From: Pannonibacter phragmitetus DSM 14782
GTDB taxonomy: Bacteria; Pseudomonadota; Alphaproteobacteria; Rhizobiales; Stappiaceae
NCBI RefSeq assembly: GCF_000382365.1
Contig: NZ_KB908218.1
Span: 248,001-312,000 of the forward strand
DNA: 64,000 nucleotides
Direction of reading: 5' to 3'
The notes below the pieces were generated by a model. It ran no database searches, was not told where the DNA came from, and saw nothing but the letters and a program-made list of their open reading frames with translations. Position 1 is the first letter of the stretch. The number at the start of each line of letters is the position of its first letter. Positions 26,574 to 35,504 of the stretch are shown here, one piece after another. The position numbers were made by a program, and so were the translations under genes.

Positions 26574-27041
26574 TCACCCCCGCCCGCGATAGGGCTGAAC
26601 GCCCTGCTCGGGGATCCACACGCCCCCTGGTGCCGGGCCGGTCTGGTAGAACACGTCGATCGGGATGCCGCCGCGCGGATACCAGTAGCCGCCGATGCGC
26701 AGCCATTGGGGTGAGAGGAAGTCCACCAGCCGCTTGCCGATCGACACGGTGCAGTCCTCGTGGAAGGCGCCATGGTTGCGGAAGGAGCCGAGGAAAAGCT
26801 TCAGGGACTTGCTCTCCACCAGCCAGTCACCGGGCACATAGTCGATGACGAGATGGGCGAAATCCGGCGCGCCGGTGATCGGGCAGAGCGAGGTGAACTC
26901 GGGTGCCACGAAACGCACCATGTAGCCGGTGCCCGCCTGCGGGTTGGGCACGCGCTCCAGCACGGCGTCTTCCGGGCTCTGTGGCAGGGCGGTGGAGGAC
27001 CCGAGCTGGGTCAGGTTCTGATAGATGGTCTTGTCACTCAT
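26574..27041 (-). CDS. queF: NADPH-dependent 7-cyano-7-deazaguanine (preQ0) reductase
   Basis: The 155-residue enzyme reduces the nitrile of preQ0 to preQ1 for queuosine synthesis. The tunnelling-fold motif [20 protein letters not shown] holds the thioimide-forming Cys53 and catalytic Asp60, followed by [22 protein letters not shown], the QueF family signature. Length fits the short (YkvM-type) subfamily. The ATG at 27041 is chosen; a GTG two codons upstream is possible. Last gene of queC-queD-queE-queF; the longer reading overlaps queE. Confidence 0.97.
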   Translation of the reverse strand: MSDKTIYQNLTQLGSSTALPQSPEDAVLERVPNPQAGTGYMVRFVAPEFTSLCPITGAPDFAHLVIDYVPGDWLVESKSLKLFLGSFRNHGAFHEDCTVSIGKRLVDFLSPQWLRIGGYWYPRGGIPIDVFYQTGPAPGGVWIPEQGVQPYRGRG

Positions 27042-27043
27042 GG

Positions 27044-27772
27044 TCACACTCCGCGAAGGTTGCCCCAGATGAGGGTATGAAGTTGCGGCAGGATGCTGGC
27101 CTCGAACCAGCGGTCATTGGCGGCCCGGTCGATCAGCCAGCGCATCCGCGCCATGATGCCGGGAATGTCGATCACCGCATCCTCCTGATCCGCAGGCGGC
27201 GGTGTGTGGTTGCCGGGCTGCAGATAGACCGGCAGATGCGGATAGGCGCCTGCCACCTCTCTGGCAAAGCCGTAGTCCGGCTCGTCAAAGACGACGAATT
27301 TCAGCGCAATGGCCGTCCCCGGTCCGGCGGCAGCGATAGCATCCGCCAGCGCCTTGCGGTCAAACGCCATGCTGCTGGACGGCGGCTTGGGGCTGAGGCT
27401 GAGGACGTCGAGTGCCGCAAACCAGTCCCGCGACAGGCTGCCTTGGGTTTCCAGCGCGAACCGGTAGCCCTCGCGCTTGCCCAGCTCAATCAGACGGCCC
27501 AGCGGCTGGATGGCCGGGTTGCCGCCCGAAACGGTGATCATCAGCGGCGCGCCGCCGGACAGGCGCCGCACTTCGTCCATCACGGCGTCCGCGCTCATCG
27601 GCGTCCAGGTTTCCCGGTAGGCGCTGTCCACTGCATGCAGCGTGTCGCACCAGGAGCAGCGGAAATCGCAGCCGCCGGTGCGCACGAAGACGGTGGCCAT
27701 GCCGATCAATGCGCCTTCGCCCTGAATGGTGGGGCCGAAGATCTCGCTGATGCGCAGGGTCTGGCCGCTCAT
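27044..27772 (-). CDS. queE: 7-carboxy-7-deazaguanine synthase (radical SAM)
   Basis: The 242-residue enzyme converts 6-carboxytetrahydropterin to 7-carboxy-7-deazaguanine. The radical-SAM cluster motif is C35-x3-C39-x2-C42 ([14 protein letters not shown]), after the family lead-in [24 protein letters not shown]; the SAM-binding VSGGNPA follows. The open frame extends upstream into queD, but the ATG at 27772 starts at the conserved region and overlaps the queD stop by 4 bp, implying coupling. Confidence 0.96.
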   Translation of the reverse strand: MSGQTLRISEIFGPTIQGEGALIGMATVFVRTGGCDFRCSWCDTLHAVDSAYRETWTPMSADAVMDEVRRLSGGAPLMITVSGGNPAIQPLGRLIELGKREGYRFALETQGSLSRDWFAALDVLSLSPKPPSSSMAFDRKALADAIAAAGPGTAIALKFVVFDEPDYGFAREVAGAYPHLPVYLQPGNHTPPPADQEDAVIDIPGIMARMRWLIDRAANDRWFEASILPQLHTLIWGNLRGV

Positions 27773-28155
27773 GCGGCGCACCCGCAGCCGCAGCTGCCTT
27801 TTGGACGGTACTCGGCCACGGTCTTGGGCGTCTCGCGCACGCGCACCGCGCTCACCTCCGGCCAGCGTGCCTTGCACCAGTCGTAGAAGAGCCGGGCCAT
27901 ACGCTCGGCGGTGACATTGTCGTTGCCCAGCACATCGTTGAGGTGGCGGTGGTCGAGAGTGTCATCGAGCCAGGTCTTGAAGGGCCCAAGCTCCCGGTAG
28001 TCCCGCACGAAGCCGATGCTGTCCAGCGTCTCGGACATCAGCTCCACCTCGACCACATAGTTGTGCCCATGCAGCCGGGCGCAAGGGTGGTCATCGGGCA
28101 GGCCGAAGAGCTGGTGGGAGGCGGAGAAGTGAAACTCCTTGGCGATCCTAAACAC
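27769..28155 (-). CDS. queD: 6-carboxy-5,6,7,8-tetrahydropterin synthase
   Basis: The 128-residue enzyme acts on dihydroneopterin triphosphate in preQ0 synthesis. Zinc ligands H14, H29 and H31 lie in SASHQLF and ARLHGHNY, and catalytic Cys25 in [10 protein letters not shown]. The C-terminus ends in an unusual Cys-rich tail ([10 protein letters not shown]). The start is GTG at 28155, which overlaps the queC stop (28148-28150) by 8 bp. The longer open frame upstream is queC in another frame and was excluded. Confidence 0.94.
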   Translation of the reverse strand: MFRIAKEFHFSASHQLFGLPDDHPCARLHGHNYVVEVELMSETLDSIGFVRDYRELGPFKTWLDDTLDHRHLNDVLGNDNVTAERMARLFYDWCKARWPEVSAVRVRETPKTVAEYRPKGSCGCGCAA

Positions 28156-28837
28156 CGCAGGCCTCCTTCCAGAAATCCGGGTCGGCATAGGTGGTGGGAT
28201 CTTCCGCGCCCGCCAGATGGAAGGCCTCGCGCCGCTCCACGCAGGTGCCGCAGCGCCCGCAGTGGGTTTCCCCGCCCTTGTAGCAGGACCAGGAGCGGGT
28301 GTAGTCGACGCCAAGCCGCACGCCTTCGGCCGCAATGGCGGCCTTGTCCGTGTGGACATAGGGCGTGTAGAGCCGCACATCCGCGACACCCGCCAGCGCC
28401 TGGCGCTGCATGATCTCGAAGGCTTCGGTAAAGCCGGGGCGGCAGTCGGGATAGATGAAGTGATCCCCGCCATGCACGGCGGTTGCGACCGCCTCGGCTC
28501 CGCGCGCAGCCGCAATACCAAAGGCAATGGCCAGCATGATGGCATTGCGGTTCGGCACCACGGTGATGCGCATGGTTTCTTCGGCATAGTGGCCATCGGG
28601 AACGGCCACGTCATCCGTCAGGGCCGAGCCGGAAAGCTGGCGGCCGATGCCGGAAATGTCGATGACGATGTGCTCTACGCCCAGATCATCCGCACAGGTT
28701 CTGGCAAAATCCAGCTCCTTGAGGTGCCTCTGGCCGTAGTTGAAGGAAACGAGCCCGATCAGCTCGTGTTCTTGCGCAACCTTATGCGCAAGGGTGACGG
28801 AATCCATTCCGCCGGAACAGACGACAAGCGTTTTCAA
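28148..28837 (-). CDS. queC: 7-cyano-7-deazaguanine (preQ0) synthase
   Basis: About 229 residues; ATP-dependent conversion of 7-carboxy-7-deazaguanine to preQ0. The PP-loop motif is SGGMDS (8-13), with LVSFNYGQRHLKELDFA and a zinc cluster of four Cys in SWSCYKGGETHCGRCGTC. The start appears to be TTG at 28837 with AGGGA upstream: no ATG or GTG gives a family-length product, and the longer frame to 28945 adds an unconserved extension. First gene of the que operon. Confidence 0.95.
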   Translation of the reverse strand: MKTLVVCSGGMDSVTLAHKVAQEHELIGLVSFNYGQRHLKELDFARTCADDLGVEHIVIDISGIGRQLSGSALTDDVAVPDGHYAEETMRITVVPNRNAIMLAIAFGIAAARGAEAVATAVHGGDHFIYPDCRPGFTEAFEIMQRQALAGVADVRLYTPYVHTDKAAIAAEGVRLGVDYTRSWSCYKGGETHCGRCGTCVERREAFHLAGAEDPTTYADPDFWKEACGV

Positions 28838-29118
28838 AGATGTGTCCCTTGTTTTCGCTGGAACCGGGTAGGCTGCGACCGGTTGACTGCCCCGGAAGGC
28901 AGACGGGCGCCCTTTTAGCAGCAGTTCTGCAAAAGGGAAGGGCAAAGCGCCCGGATTTTGCCGTTTACCTTGCGTAAAGAATCGTTAACTCTTTGTTGAG
29001 ATGATTCGGCCATGCCCCGCTGAAAAGGGGCAGAGACGGAGGGCCAGAAGGCCCGGCAGGCCGCCACAGGCAGCAGAAAGGCCAGGAGGGCCCCATGTCA
29101 TCAGGATTGGAACGGGTG
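28838..29118. other. Intergenic region upstream of queC
   Basis: About 280 bp with the presumed que promoter on the reverse strand. TTAACTCTTTGTTGA (28985-28999) is a one-mismatch CtrA-like sequence, and GCCCC/GGGGC make a small hairpin near 29016-29032. No preQ1 riboswitch fold was recognised. Confidence 0.4.
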
Positions 29119-29502
29119 TTACCGCCATCCGGGATCGTTCATGCCACCGAGCATAGCGATCAGCGCCGCCGCGAGCGGGAACACGAGCAGCACAACGACC
29201 AGCAGCAGTCTGGCGAGGGCTTTGAAGGGGCTCTGACAGGCGAAGGCCATGCGCTTGCTGCCAGTGCCGGACCGCAGGCCGAGGAACCGGCCGTTCTGGT
29301 CGAGACAAATCAGGAAGTCAGCCATACGCTGGATGGCATCGCGGCCTACAGGGCCGCCGCCGAACGGGCCTTGCACCAGCCGGCCGGGCCGCACAGCGCC
29401 CTTCCGGCCAGCCGCTCCCTGCCGCTGCGCGCCACCCGCGACCATCAGCCCCCCGCCGTCGTCCGCCATGCCTACGAGGACCACGGCGGCCAGATCGAGC
29501 AT
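29119..29502 (-). CDS. Hypothetical small protein with C-terminal membrane segment (doubtful)
   Basis: From an ATG at 29502 the frame gives about 127 residues. The start is Val/Ala/Gly-rich, the middle reads DFLICLDQNGRFLGLRSGTGSKRMAFACQSPF, and there is one convincing helix (LARLLLVVVLLVFPLAAALIAMLGG) before a short tail. No family was recognised and no good ribosome-binding site precedes it. The frame continues upstream to 29772, but that part runs into a palindromic repeat and is rejected. Opposite-strand frames (29095-29526) look like its antisense shadow. Confidence 0.4.
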   Translation of the reverse strand: MLDLAAVVLVGMADDGGGLMVAGGAQRQGAAGRKGAVRPGRLVQGPFGGGPVGRDAIQRMADFLICLDQNGRFLGLRSGTGSKRMAFACQSPFKALARLLLVVVLLVFPLAAALIAMLGGMNDPGWR

Positions 29503-29901
29503 CACGCCGTCAACGTCGCGACGTGAGGGTTCAAGCATCAACTGCCAGCAGAAGCCTGCTATAATGCATTTGGCTTCTGGCAGGACGTTCGCGGTCCTCT
29601 GCCTCCCTGAAGGGGCAGTGTTTGCATCAGACGCAAGGCGGAGGAACGCACTCTCCTTTTGCCGCAGCGCCCCTCTCCCCCCTTGAGGGGGAGATGTCTG
29701 CGTCAGCAGACAGAGGGGGTTAGCAGCGCCTAAATACGGCAGGATCTTTCTCACAAGCGGACAGTCCATCACCCCCCTCTGCCCCCTGCCGGGGGCATCT
29801 CCCCCTCAAGGGGGGAGAGGAGTTGGTGCCCGGCTGGCAGTCCGAGTAGACACTTCCCTCTGACGGGCAGAGGCCGTGCCGAAGCGGTCAAACTTCGGTC
29901 C
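29503..29901. other. Non-coding stretch between the hypothetical gene and ftsY
   Basis: About 400 bp with no credible gene. It contains the palindromic element at 29672-29820. The remaining sequence shows nothing recognisable. Confidence 0.6.
29672..29820. repeat. Palindromic intergenic element with CCCCTTGAGGGGGAG-type ends
   Basis: A 25-bp arm at 29672-29696 (core CTCCCCCCTTGAGGGGGAG) is the exact reverse complement of 29796-29820. The pairing continues imperfectly inward (CAGAGGGGGT against ACCCCCCTCTG). Similar C/G-tract palindromes are widespread between genes in Hyphomicrobiales. No coding capacity. Confidence 0.7.
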
Positions 29902-31149
29902 TTACCGCGCCAGACCGGCAATCGCCTCGGCAAAGTCTTCGGCGGAGAAGGGTTCCAGATCGTCGATGCCTTCGCCGACGCCGATGAAATGCACTGGCAG
30001 CTTGTGCCTTGCGGCAATGGCCACGAGGATGCCACCGCGGGCGGTACCGTCCAGCTTGGTCATCACAAGGCCGGTGACGCCGGCCACCTTGCCGAAGATT
30101 TCCACCTGGTTCATGGCGTTCTGGCCCGTGGTGGCGTCCAGCGTCAGGATCACGTCATGCGGGGCATCGGGGGTCTGCTTGCGGATGACGCGGACCACCT
30201 TTTCCAGTTCCGCCATCAGCTCGGCCTTGTTCTGCAGCCGGCCGGCGGTGTCGATCAGGAGCACGTCCACGCCTTTGTCCTTCGCCGCCTGCAGGGCATC
30301 GAAGGCCAGACCGGCTGCATCCGCGCCTGCCTCACCTGCAATCACTTCGGCGCCGGTGCGCTGGCCCCAGATCTTCAGCTGTTCGACGGCGGCAGCGCGG
30401 AACGTGTCGCCTGCCGCCAGCATCACCGTCTTGCCTTCGGCGGTGAGTTTGGCTGCCAGCTTGCCGATGGTCGTGGTCTTGCCGGTGCCGTTGACACCCA
30501 CCATCAGCACCACATGCGGGCGGTGGCCCCGGTCAAGGTCCAGCGGGCGGGCGGCAGGCTCCAGCACCTTGCGCACCTCTTCGGCCAGAACCTTGCGGAC
30601 TTCCTCCGGCGAGATCTCCTTGTCGAACCGCCCTTCCGACAGGCGCTCCGTGATGGCGCCTGCCGTCTCGAGGCCAAGATCTGCCTGGAGAAGAATGTCC
30701 TCCAGATCCTCCAGCATCCCCGCATCCAGCTTGCGCTTGGTGAAGATTGCCGAGATGCCTTCGGTCAGCGCCGAAGACGAGCGGGCAAGGCCCTTGCGCA
30801 GGCGCTGGAACCATGACAGCTTTTCCTGCGGTTCAGTGATGGCAACCGGCGCAGGAACGGGGATGGAAGCGGAGGGTGCTGCCTCTTCCGCCGGCTTATC
30901 CTCAAGCTCATCCACCGGTTCGGGTTCTGCTTCGATGGCCGTTTCCGGCTGTTCTTCAGGACTAGCCGCCTCAACGGTCACTTCGGCAGCGGCTTCCGGC
31001 TCAGCCTCAGCCTCAGCCTCTGGGGCCGGAGATGCGGCCTCTTCGCCGGTCAGGATTTCCGTTTCCGGCTTCAGCTCTCCGGCAGCCGTGCCGGCGCTGT
31101 CCTTGCCGCCGAACAAACGGCCCAGAAAGCCGCGCTTCTTCTCGCTCAT
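29902..31149 (-). CDS. ftsY: Signal recognition particle receptor FtsY
   Basis: The 415-residue SRP receptor GTPase docks ribosome-SRP complexes at the membrane. A long acidic N-terminal A region (about 1-110, rich in Glu/Ala/Pro) precedes the NG domain: [34 protein letters not shown]1 [55 protein letters not shown] and the closing [21 protein letters not shown]. It follows mtaB on the same strand with a 33-bp gap, the usual dapF-mtaB-ftsY order. Confidence 0.97.
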   Translation of the reverse strand: MSEKKRGFLGRLFGGKDSAGTAAGELKPETEILTGEEAASPAPEAEAEAEPEAAAEVTVEAASPEEQPETAIEAEPEPVDELEDKPAEEAAPSASIPVPAPVAITEPQEKLSWFQRLRKGLARSSSALTEGISAIFTKRKLDAGMLEDLEDILLQADLGLETAGAITERLSEGRFDKEISPEEVRKVLAEEVRKVLEPAARPLDLDRGHRPHVVLMVGVNGTGKTTTIGKLAAKLTAEGKTVMLAAGDTFRAAAVEQLKIWGQRTGAEVIAGEAGADAAGLAFDALQAAKDKGVDVLLIDTAGRLQNKAELMAELEKVVRVIRKQTPDAPHDVILTLDATTGQNAMNQVEIFGKVAGVTGLVMTKLDGTARGGILVAIAARHKLPVHFIGVGEGIDDLEPFSAEDFAEAIAGLAR

Positions 31150-31182
31150 GAACCTGTCCTGCCGCTGAAGTCTGTCCCGCCC

Positions 31183-32451
31183 TCAGGCGGCCTGTGAAAG
31201 AAGCGCGCCGAGAAGATGGCGCCCGGTGTGGCCGGTGATGCGGGTTTCGATGATCTGCCCGGCCTCGCCGCCATCCACCTCCACCTGTGTGAACTGCTCG
31301 GTCCGGCCCAGCCCCTCGCGCTCCAGCAGAATGGGGCGCAGCAGTCCGACTTCGGCACTCAGATGAGCTGCGAGCGCCGCCTCACCCTTGATGCGCAGCC
31401 GTGCGGCACGCTCCTTGATCAGGCCCTTGGCCAGCTGCGGCATGCGCGCGGCCGGGGTGCCCGGACGGGGCGAGAAGGGGAAGACATGCAGATGCGTCAG
31501 CCCGCATTCATCGACGATCGCCAGCGTGTTGGCGAACATCTCTTCCGTCTCGGTCGGGAAGCCGGCGATGATGTCGGCGCCGAAGACCACATCCGGGCGC
31601 AGGCGCCGCACCTCGTCACAGAAGCGGATGGTGTCGGCCCTCAGGTGCCGCCGCTTCATGCGCTTCAGGATCATATCGTCGCCGGCCTGCAGCGACAGGT
31701 GGAAATGCGGCATCAGCCGCTCGTCTTCGGCAATGACGCGCATCAGCTCGTCATCGGCCTCGATGGAATCAATGGATGACAGCCGCAGCCGCTTCAGCTC
31801 CGGCACCAGCTTCAGGATCTTGGCCACCAGCGTGCCAAGGCGCGGCGTGCCGGGAAGGTCCGAGCCATAGGACGTGATGTCCACCCCGGTGATGACGATT
31901 TCGCGGTAGCCGTTTTCCACGAGGCGGCGCACCTGATCGACGACGACGCCCATGGGCACCGAGCGCGAATTGCCCCGGCCATAGGGGATGATGCAGAAGG
32001 TGCAGCGGTGGTCGCAGCCGTTCTGCACCTGCACGAAGGCGCGGGCGCGGCCTTCCAGCCCGTCGATCAGGTGACCGGCGGTCTCGCGCACGCTCATGAT
32101 GTCGTTGACGCGCACTTTCTCGCTGGCATCAAGGCCGAACTGGGCGATGCGGCCATAGGAGGCGCGCTCCAGCTTTTCCGAATTGCCGAGCACCAGATCC
32201 ACTTCCTCCATTTCGGAGAACTTGGCCGTTTCGGTCTGGGCGGCGCAGCCGGTGACGATGATCTTGGCTTCCGGATTGTCGCGGCGGGCCTTGCGCACGG
32301 CCTGACGCGCCTGACGCACCGCTTCGGAGGTGACCGCGCAGGTGTTGATCAGGATGGCGTCCTTGAGGCCCGCAGCTTCCGCCTCGCGCTTCATCACTTC
32401 CGATTCGTAGGAATTCAGCCGGCAGCCGAAGGTGACGACATCAATGCTCAC
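31183..32451 (-). CDS. mtaB: tRNA t6A37 methylthiotransferase MtaB
   Basis: The 422-residue radical-SAM enzyme converts t6A37 to ms2t6A in tRNAs decoding ANN codons. N-terminal UPF0004 domain: FGCRLNSYESEVM, NTCAVTSEAVRQARQAVR, VTGCAAQTE (three cluster Cys). Radical-SAM CxxxCxxC in VQNGCDHRCTFCIIPYGRG. The C-terminal TRAM-like domain ends near the stop. Start is GTG at 32451, overlapping the dapF stop as GTGA. MtaB is favoured over MiaB by the CRLNSYE motif. Confidence 0.96.
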   Translation of the reverse strand: MSIDVVTFGCRLNSYESEVMKREAEAAGLKDAILINTCAVTSEAVRQARQAVRKARRDNPEAKIIVTGCAAQTETAKFSEMEEVDLVLGNSEKLERASYGRIAQFGLDASEKVRVNDIMSVRETAGHLIDGLEGRARAFVQVQNGCDHRCTFCIIPYGRGNSRSVPMGVVVDQVRRLVENGYREIVITGVDITSYGSDLPGTPRLGTLVAKILKLVPELKRLRLSSIDSIEADDELMRVIAEDERLMPHFHLSLQAGDDMILKRMKRRHLRADTIRFCDEVRRLRPDVVFGADIIAGFPTETEEMFANTLAIVDECGLTHLHVFPFSPRPGTPAARMPQLAKGLIKERAARLRIKGEAALAAHLSAEVGLLRPILLEREGLGRTEQFTQVEVDGGEAGQIIETRITGHTGRHLLGALLSQAA

Positions 32452-33368
32452 AGGGCGGTCTCCATGGCGGGGGCAGCGGCATCCAGCTCTGCGTCCCCCG
32501 GTCCGGTGCGGGTAAAGGTCATGGTCTCGAAGTCCACTTCACCCTCGTATTCAACTTCTGTCATGCCGGTCATCAGCACGTGATTGTCGCTATCGCGCCA
32601 GCTGATCGTCAGCGGCCCCCCGGGCAGATGCACGGTGGAAGTGCGGTCCGCGCGGTTGTCACGGGCAGCCGCCACGGCCACGGCACAGGCGCCGGTGCCG
32701 CAGGCGCGGGTGAGGCCTGCGCCACGCTCCCACACCCGCACCCGGATTTCCTTTCGGGACATCACCTGTGCCAGCGAAATGTTGGCCCCTTCCGGGAACA
32801 GCGGATGATGCTCCAGCAGCGGGCCGATGCGGCCAAGGTCATAGGCGTCCAGATCGGACACCCAGAAGACCGCATGCGGATTGCCCATGCTGACCACGGC
32901 AGGCGTGTGCAGGATGGGGTCATCGATGGGACCGATCTGCAGCTCCACCGCCCGGGTGTCGGCAAATTCCTCGGCGAGCGGGATTTCGGTCCAGTTGAAG
33001 CGCGGCTCGCCCATGTCGACGGTGACCGAACGTGCGCTTTCATCTGCCTTGCGGGCCAGCAGCAACCCGGCGCGGGTTTCGATGGTTACCGCATCAACGC
33101 CCTGTTCCTCCAGGAGCAGGCGGCCAATGCAGCGGGTCGCGTTGCCGCAGGCAGAGACTTCCGATCCGTCGCAATTGTGAATGCGCATGAAGGCATCTGC
33201 GCCGGAAGGCGAGCGCTCGACGGTGATCATCTGGTCAAAGCCGATGCCGGAGGCGCGGTCTCCCAGCGCGGCAATCACCTCCGGGCTCAGCCGCAGCGGT
33301 GCCTCGCGGGCATCCCAGACAACGAAATCGTTGCCAAGGCCATTCATCTTCAAAAACGGTCTGCGCAT
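32448..33368 (-). CDS. dapF: Diaminopimelate epimerase
   Basis: The 306-residue PLP-independent racemase makes meso-diaminopimelate for lysine and peptidoglycan. Both catalytic cysteines are visible: NCDGSEVSACGNATRC and TRACGTGACAVAVAA. The N-terminus FLKMNGLGNDFVVWD is typical. ATG start at 33368. The gene leads dapF-mtaB-ftsY; the tandem repeat at 33487-33545 lies upstream. Confidence 0.97.
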   Translation of the reverse strand: MRRPFLKMNGLGNDFVVWDAREAPLRLSPEVIAALGDRASGIGFDQMITVERSPSGADAFMRIHNCDGSEVSACGNATRCIGRLLLEEQGVDAVTIETRAGLLLARKADESARSVTVDMGEPRFNWTEIPLAEEFADTRAVELQIGPIDDPILHTPAVVSMGNPHAVFWVSDLDAYDLGRIGPLLEHHPLFPEGANISLAQVMSRKEIRVRVWERGAGLTRACGTGACAVAVAAARDNRADRTSTVHLPGGPLTISWRDSDNHVLMTGMTEVEYEGEVDFETMTFTRTGPGDAELDAAAPAMETAL

Positions 33369-33486
33369 CGGCGCTGTGCCTGTCAGGTTCTGCAGGCCGG
33401 GCTGCAGAAGGTTTGTGCCGGGAGGTTCAGGGTCAGCGGACCCCGTTTCCCCCTATATGGCGGAAATGGCGGCGGATTGCCAGAGT

Positions 33487-33545
33487 TTCGACCTGTAGCT
33501 TCGGCCTGTAGCTTCGGCCTGTAGCTTTGGCCTGTAGCTTCGGCC
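33487..33545. repeat. 13-bp tandem repeat, four and a half copies
   Basis: Units TTCGACCTGTAGC (33487-33499), TTCGGCCTGTAGC (33500-33512 and 33513-33525), TTTGGCCTGTAGC (33526-33538) and a partial TTCGGCC. They lie between the upstream side of dapF and the end of the transpeptidase gene, 9 bp past the latter's stop. A 13-bp period is not codon-compatible. Likely slippage-prone and variable between strains. Confidence 0.85.
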
Positions 33546-33553
33546 AGCAGGGC

Positions 33554-34096
33554 TTAACGGCGGATGTTCATTACCGCGCCGGGGCGCAGGGTCTTCAGCA
33601 GGCGGCGCATATGGGCTTCCGACACGGCCACACAGCCCTCGGTCGGCGTGTAGCCGGGCCGGGCGAGGTGGAAGAATATGGCGCTGCCCTTGCCCTTGAT
33701 GGCAGGCCTCAGATTGTAATCCAGCACCACGACGATGTCATAGACCCCGTCCTGCCGCCACATCTTCTCGTGGCTGGCGGCAAAGGGCAGGCGGACGGGG
33801 GCATTGTAGCGCGGGTGGCGCGGTTCGTCGCACCAGCCATCGTCCGGGCTCAGCGCCGTGACGGGCAGGGCCGTTTCCGGCCGCCGTCCCCGGTCGGGCC
33901 GGTAGAACACGTCCAGCACGGCAAAGCGGCCAACGGGCGTTGCGCCGTCGCCTTCGCGCTTGCGCAGGGTCAGCCCGCCCTTGCCGAGAGCGCAGGGCAC
34001 GGTCACGCTTCCCAGCGTCAGGGTGCCGCGTGAGGGATGGCCCGGCAGGGGACGCACGATGAGGCTCTTCTCCGCAGAGGCGGCAGGATAGGTCAT
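33554..34096 (-). CDS. YkuD-type L,D-transpeptidase catalytic domain protein
   Basis: About 180 residues. The YkuD catalytic motif is present: HLARPGYTPTEGCVAVSEAHM, with the nucleophilic Cys in GCVAV and the upstream His. The family forms 3-3 cross-links or attaches proteins to peptidoglycan. No signal peptide is visible in either start (ATG 34096 or ATG 34120), so its site of action is unclear. The start at 34096 has AAGAGA just upstream. It is divergent from the CenR-like regulator gene. Confidence 0.85.
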   Translation of the reverse strand: MTYPAASAEKSLIVRPLPGHPSRGTLTLGSVTVPCALGKGGLTLRKREGDGATPVGRFAVLDVFYRPDRGRRPETALPVTALSPDDGWCDEPRHPRYNAPVRLPFAASHEKMWRQDGVYDIVVVLDYNLRPAIKGKGSAIFFHLARPGYTPTEGCVAVSEAHMRRLLKTLRPGAVMNIRR

Positions 34097-34290
34097 GGTC
34101 TCTTTTTGCTCGCATTGCATCGGGTTGATCCATCGTCATCAATCGGATGTAAAGTGGATGTGAAGCAGAATTGACGGATGAAGCTAAAAACCACCGTGAT
34201 TTTTTCCCGCCTTTACGCCATTGCATGAAAGGCACTGAATCTACCGCAGCCAATCTGGTCAGAAGTGCCGAAAGGGAACGAGGACTGCAG

Positions 34291-34974
34291 ATGAACGCAC
34301 GCACCATTCTCATCGTGGATGACGACAATGACCTGCGCGAGGCGCTGGTCGAGCAGTTCTCGCTCTATGACGAATTTACCACCCAGCAGGCCTCTAGCGC
34401 TTCCGAGGGCATTGCAGCCGCCAAAGCCGGACATGTTGATCTTCTGCTGATGGATGTCGGCTTGCCGGATCTGGACGGGCGCGAGGGGGTGAAGCTTCTG
34501 CGCAAGGCCGGGTTCAAGGCGCCAGTGATCATGCTCACCGGGCATGACACGGACAGCGACACGATCCTGGGCCTTGAGGCTGGGGCCAACGACTATGTGC
34601 CCAAGCCCTTCAAGTTCGCCGTGCTTCTGGCCCGGGTGCGCGCCCATCTGCGCCAGCACGAGCAGAGCGAGGACGCGACCTTCACCATCGGCCGCTATTC
34701 CTTCCGCCCCGCTGCCAAGCTGATGGTGGATGACCGCGGCAGCAAGGTGCGGCTGACGGAAAAGGAAACCTCGATCCTGAAATTCCTCTACCGCGCGGGC
34801 GAGCGGGCGGTGACCCGCGACGTGCTGCTGCATGAGGTCTGGGGCTATAATTCCGGCGTCACCACCCACACGCTGGAGACCCACATCTACCGTCTGCGGC
34901 AGAAAATCGAGCGTGACCCCTCCAATGCCGAGCTTCTGGTGACGGAAGCCGGTGGATATAAGCTTGTGCCCTGA
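34291..34974 (+). CDS. OmpR-family response regulator, CenR-like
   Basis: The 227-residue two-component regulator has a receiver (phosphoacceptor D55 in LLLMDVGLPDLDG, K104 in PKPF) and a winged-helix output (VRLTEKETSILKFLYRAGERAVTRDVLLHEVWGYNSGVTTHTLETHIYRLRQKIERDPSNAELLVTEAGGYKLVP). It closely resembles alphaproteobacterial CenR, an envelope-homeostasis regulator. The cognate kinase gene is not adjacent. The frame extends upstream to 34171, but the ATG at 34291 has an AACGAGG ribosome-binding site and starts with the receiver. The next gene follows 25 bp later. Confidence 0.9.
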   Translation: MNARTILIVDDDNDLREALVEQFSLYDEFTTQQASSASEGIAAAKAGHVDLLLMDVGLPDLDGREGVKLLRKAGFKAPVIMLTGHDTDSDTILGLEAGANDYVPKPFKFAVLLARVRAHLRQHEQSEDATFTIGRYSFRPAAKLMVDDRGSKVRLTEKETSILKFLYRAGERAVTRDVLLHEVWGYNSGVTTHTLETHIYRLRQKIERDPSNAELLVTEAGGYKLVP

Positions 34975-34999
34975 GCCATTTGCGGCATAACACTGAGGC

Positions 35000-35500
35000 A
35001 TGAGCCTCGTTCAGGACATCGCGATTCTTCGGCAGATTCCCATGTTGTCGGATTTCTCCGACGACCAGTTGCGCCTGCTTGCCTTCAGCGCTGAAGCCAT
35101 GGATCTGATTTCAGGGTCCTTTGTCTTCGACGAGGGTGAGCGGGCCGACAGCGGCATCGTCATTGCCAAGGGCAATGTCAGCCTGCAGCGCAAGAGCACC
35201 CACGGTTTTCTGGAAGTCGAAATGGTGGGCCCCGGCGTGCTGCTGGGCGAAACCGCCATGCTGGTGGAAACCCGCCGTCCGGCCCGTGCCGTCTGCATCG
35301 GCCCGGTGCGCGTCATCCGCATCCGCCGCGCCCTGTTCAAGCGCATGGTGCAGGAGTTCCCGGAACTCGCCCGGCGCCTCTTCGACAGCTACGCCGCGCG
35401 CTTTCAGACCACGGTCGCAGGGCTTGTGCCCATCGGCGAGAAAATGGCTGAACTGAACACCATCATGGATGAGCTGAAGGCCCGCGTGAAAGGCGAATAG
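35000..35500 (+). CDS. Cyclic-nucleotide-binding-domain protein without output domain
   Basis: The 166-residue protein has a Crp-type cyclic-nucleotide-binding fold (IPMLSDFSDDQLRLLAFSAEAMDL, GIVIAKGNVSLQRKSTHGFLEVEMVGPGVLLGETAMLVETRRPARAV) and a C-terminal helix, but no helix-turn-helix. The canonical phosphate-binding cassette Arg/Ser positions look degenerate, so ligand binding is uncertain. It lies 25 bp after the CenR-like gene on the same strand, suggesting an operon and possibly a shared signalling role. Confidence 0.85.
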   Translation: MSLVQDIAILRQIPMLSDFSDDQLRLLAFSAEAMDLISGSFVFDEGERADSGIVIAKGNVSLQRKSTHGFLEVEMVGPGVLLGETAMLVETRRPARAVCIGPVRVIRIRRALFKRMVQEFPELARRLFDSYAARFQTTVAGLVPIGEKMAELNTIMDELKARVKGE

Positions 35501-35504
35501 GCTT

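Noticed and set aside
28985-28999. Near-CtrA sequence TTAACTCTTTGTTGA upstream of queC
   Set aside because: The second half is TTGA rather than TTAA and queuosine genes are not plausible CtrA targets; single mismatch in promoter DNA is common.
28946-29018. preQ1 riboswitch upstream of queC
   Set aside because: No recognisable preQ1 pseudoknot consensus or A-rich tail was found.
29095-29526. Plus-strand reading frame of 143 residues between queC and ftsY
   Set aside because: His/Gln/Arg-rich sequence typical of the antisense of a membrane protein; no family resemblance.
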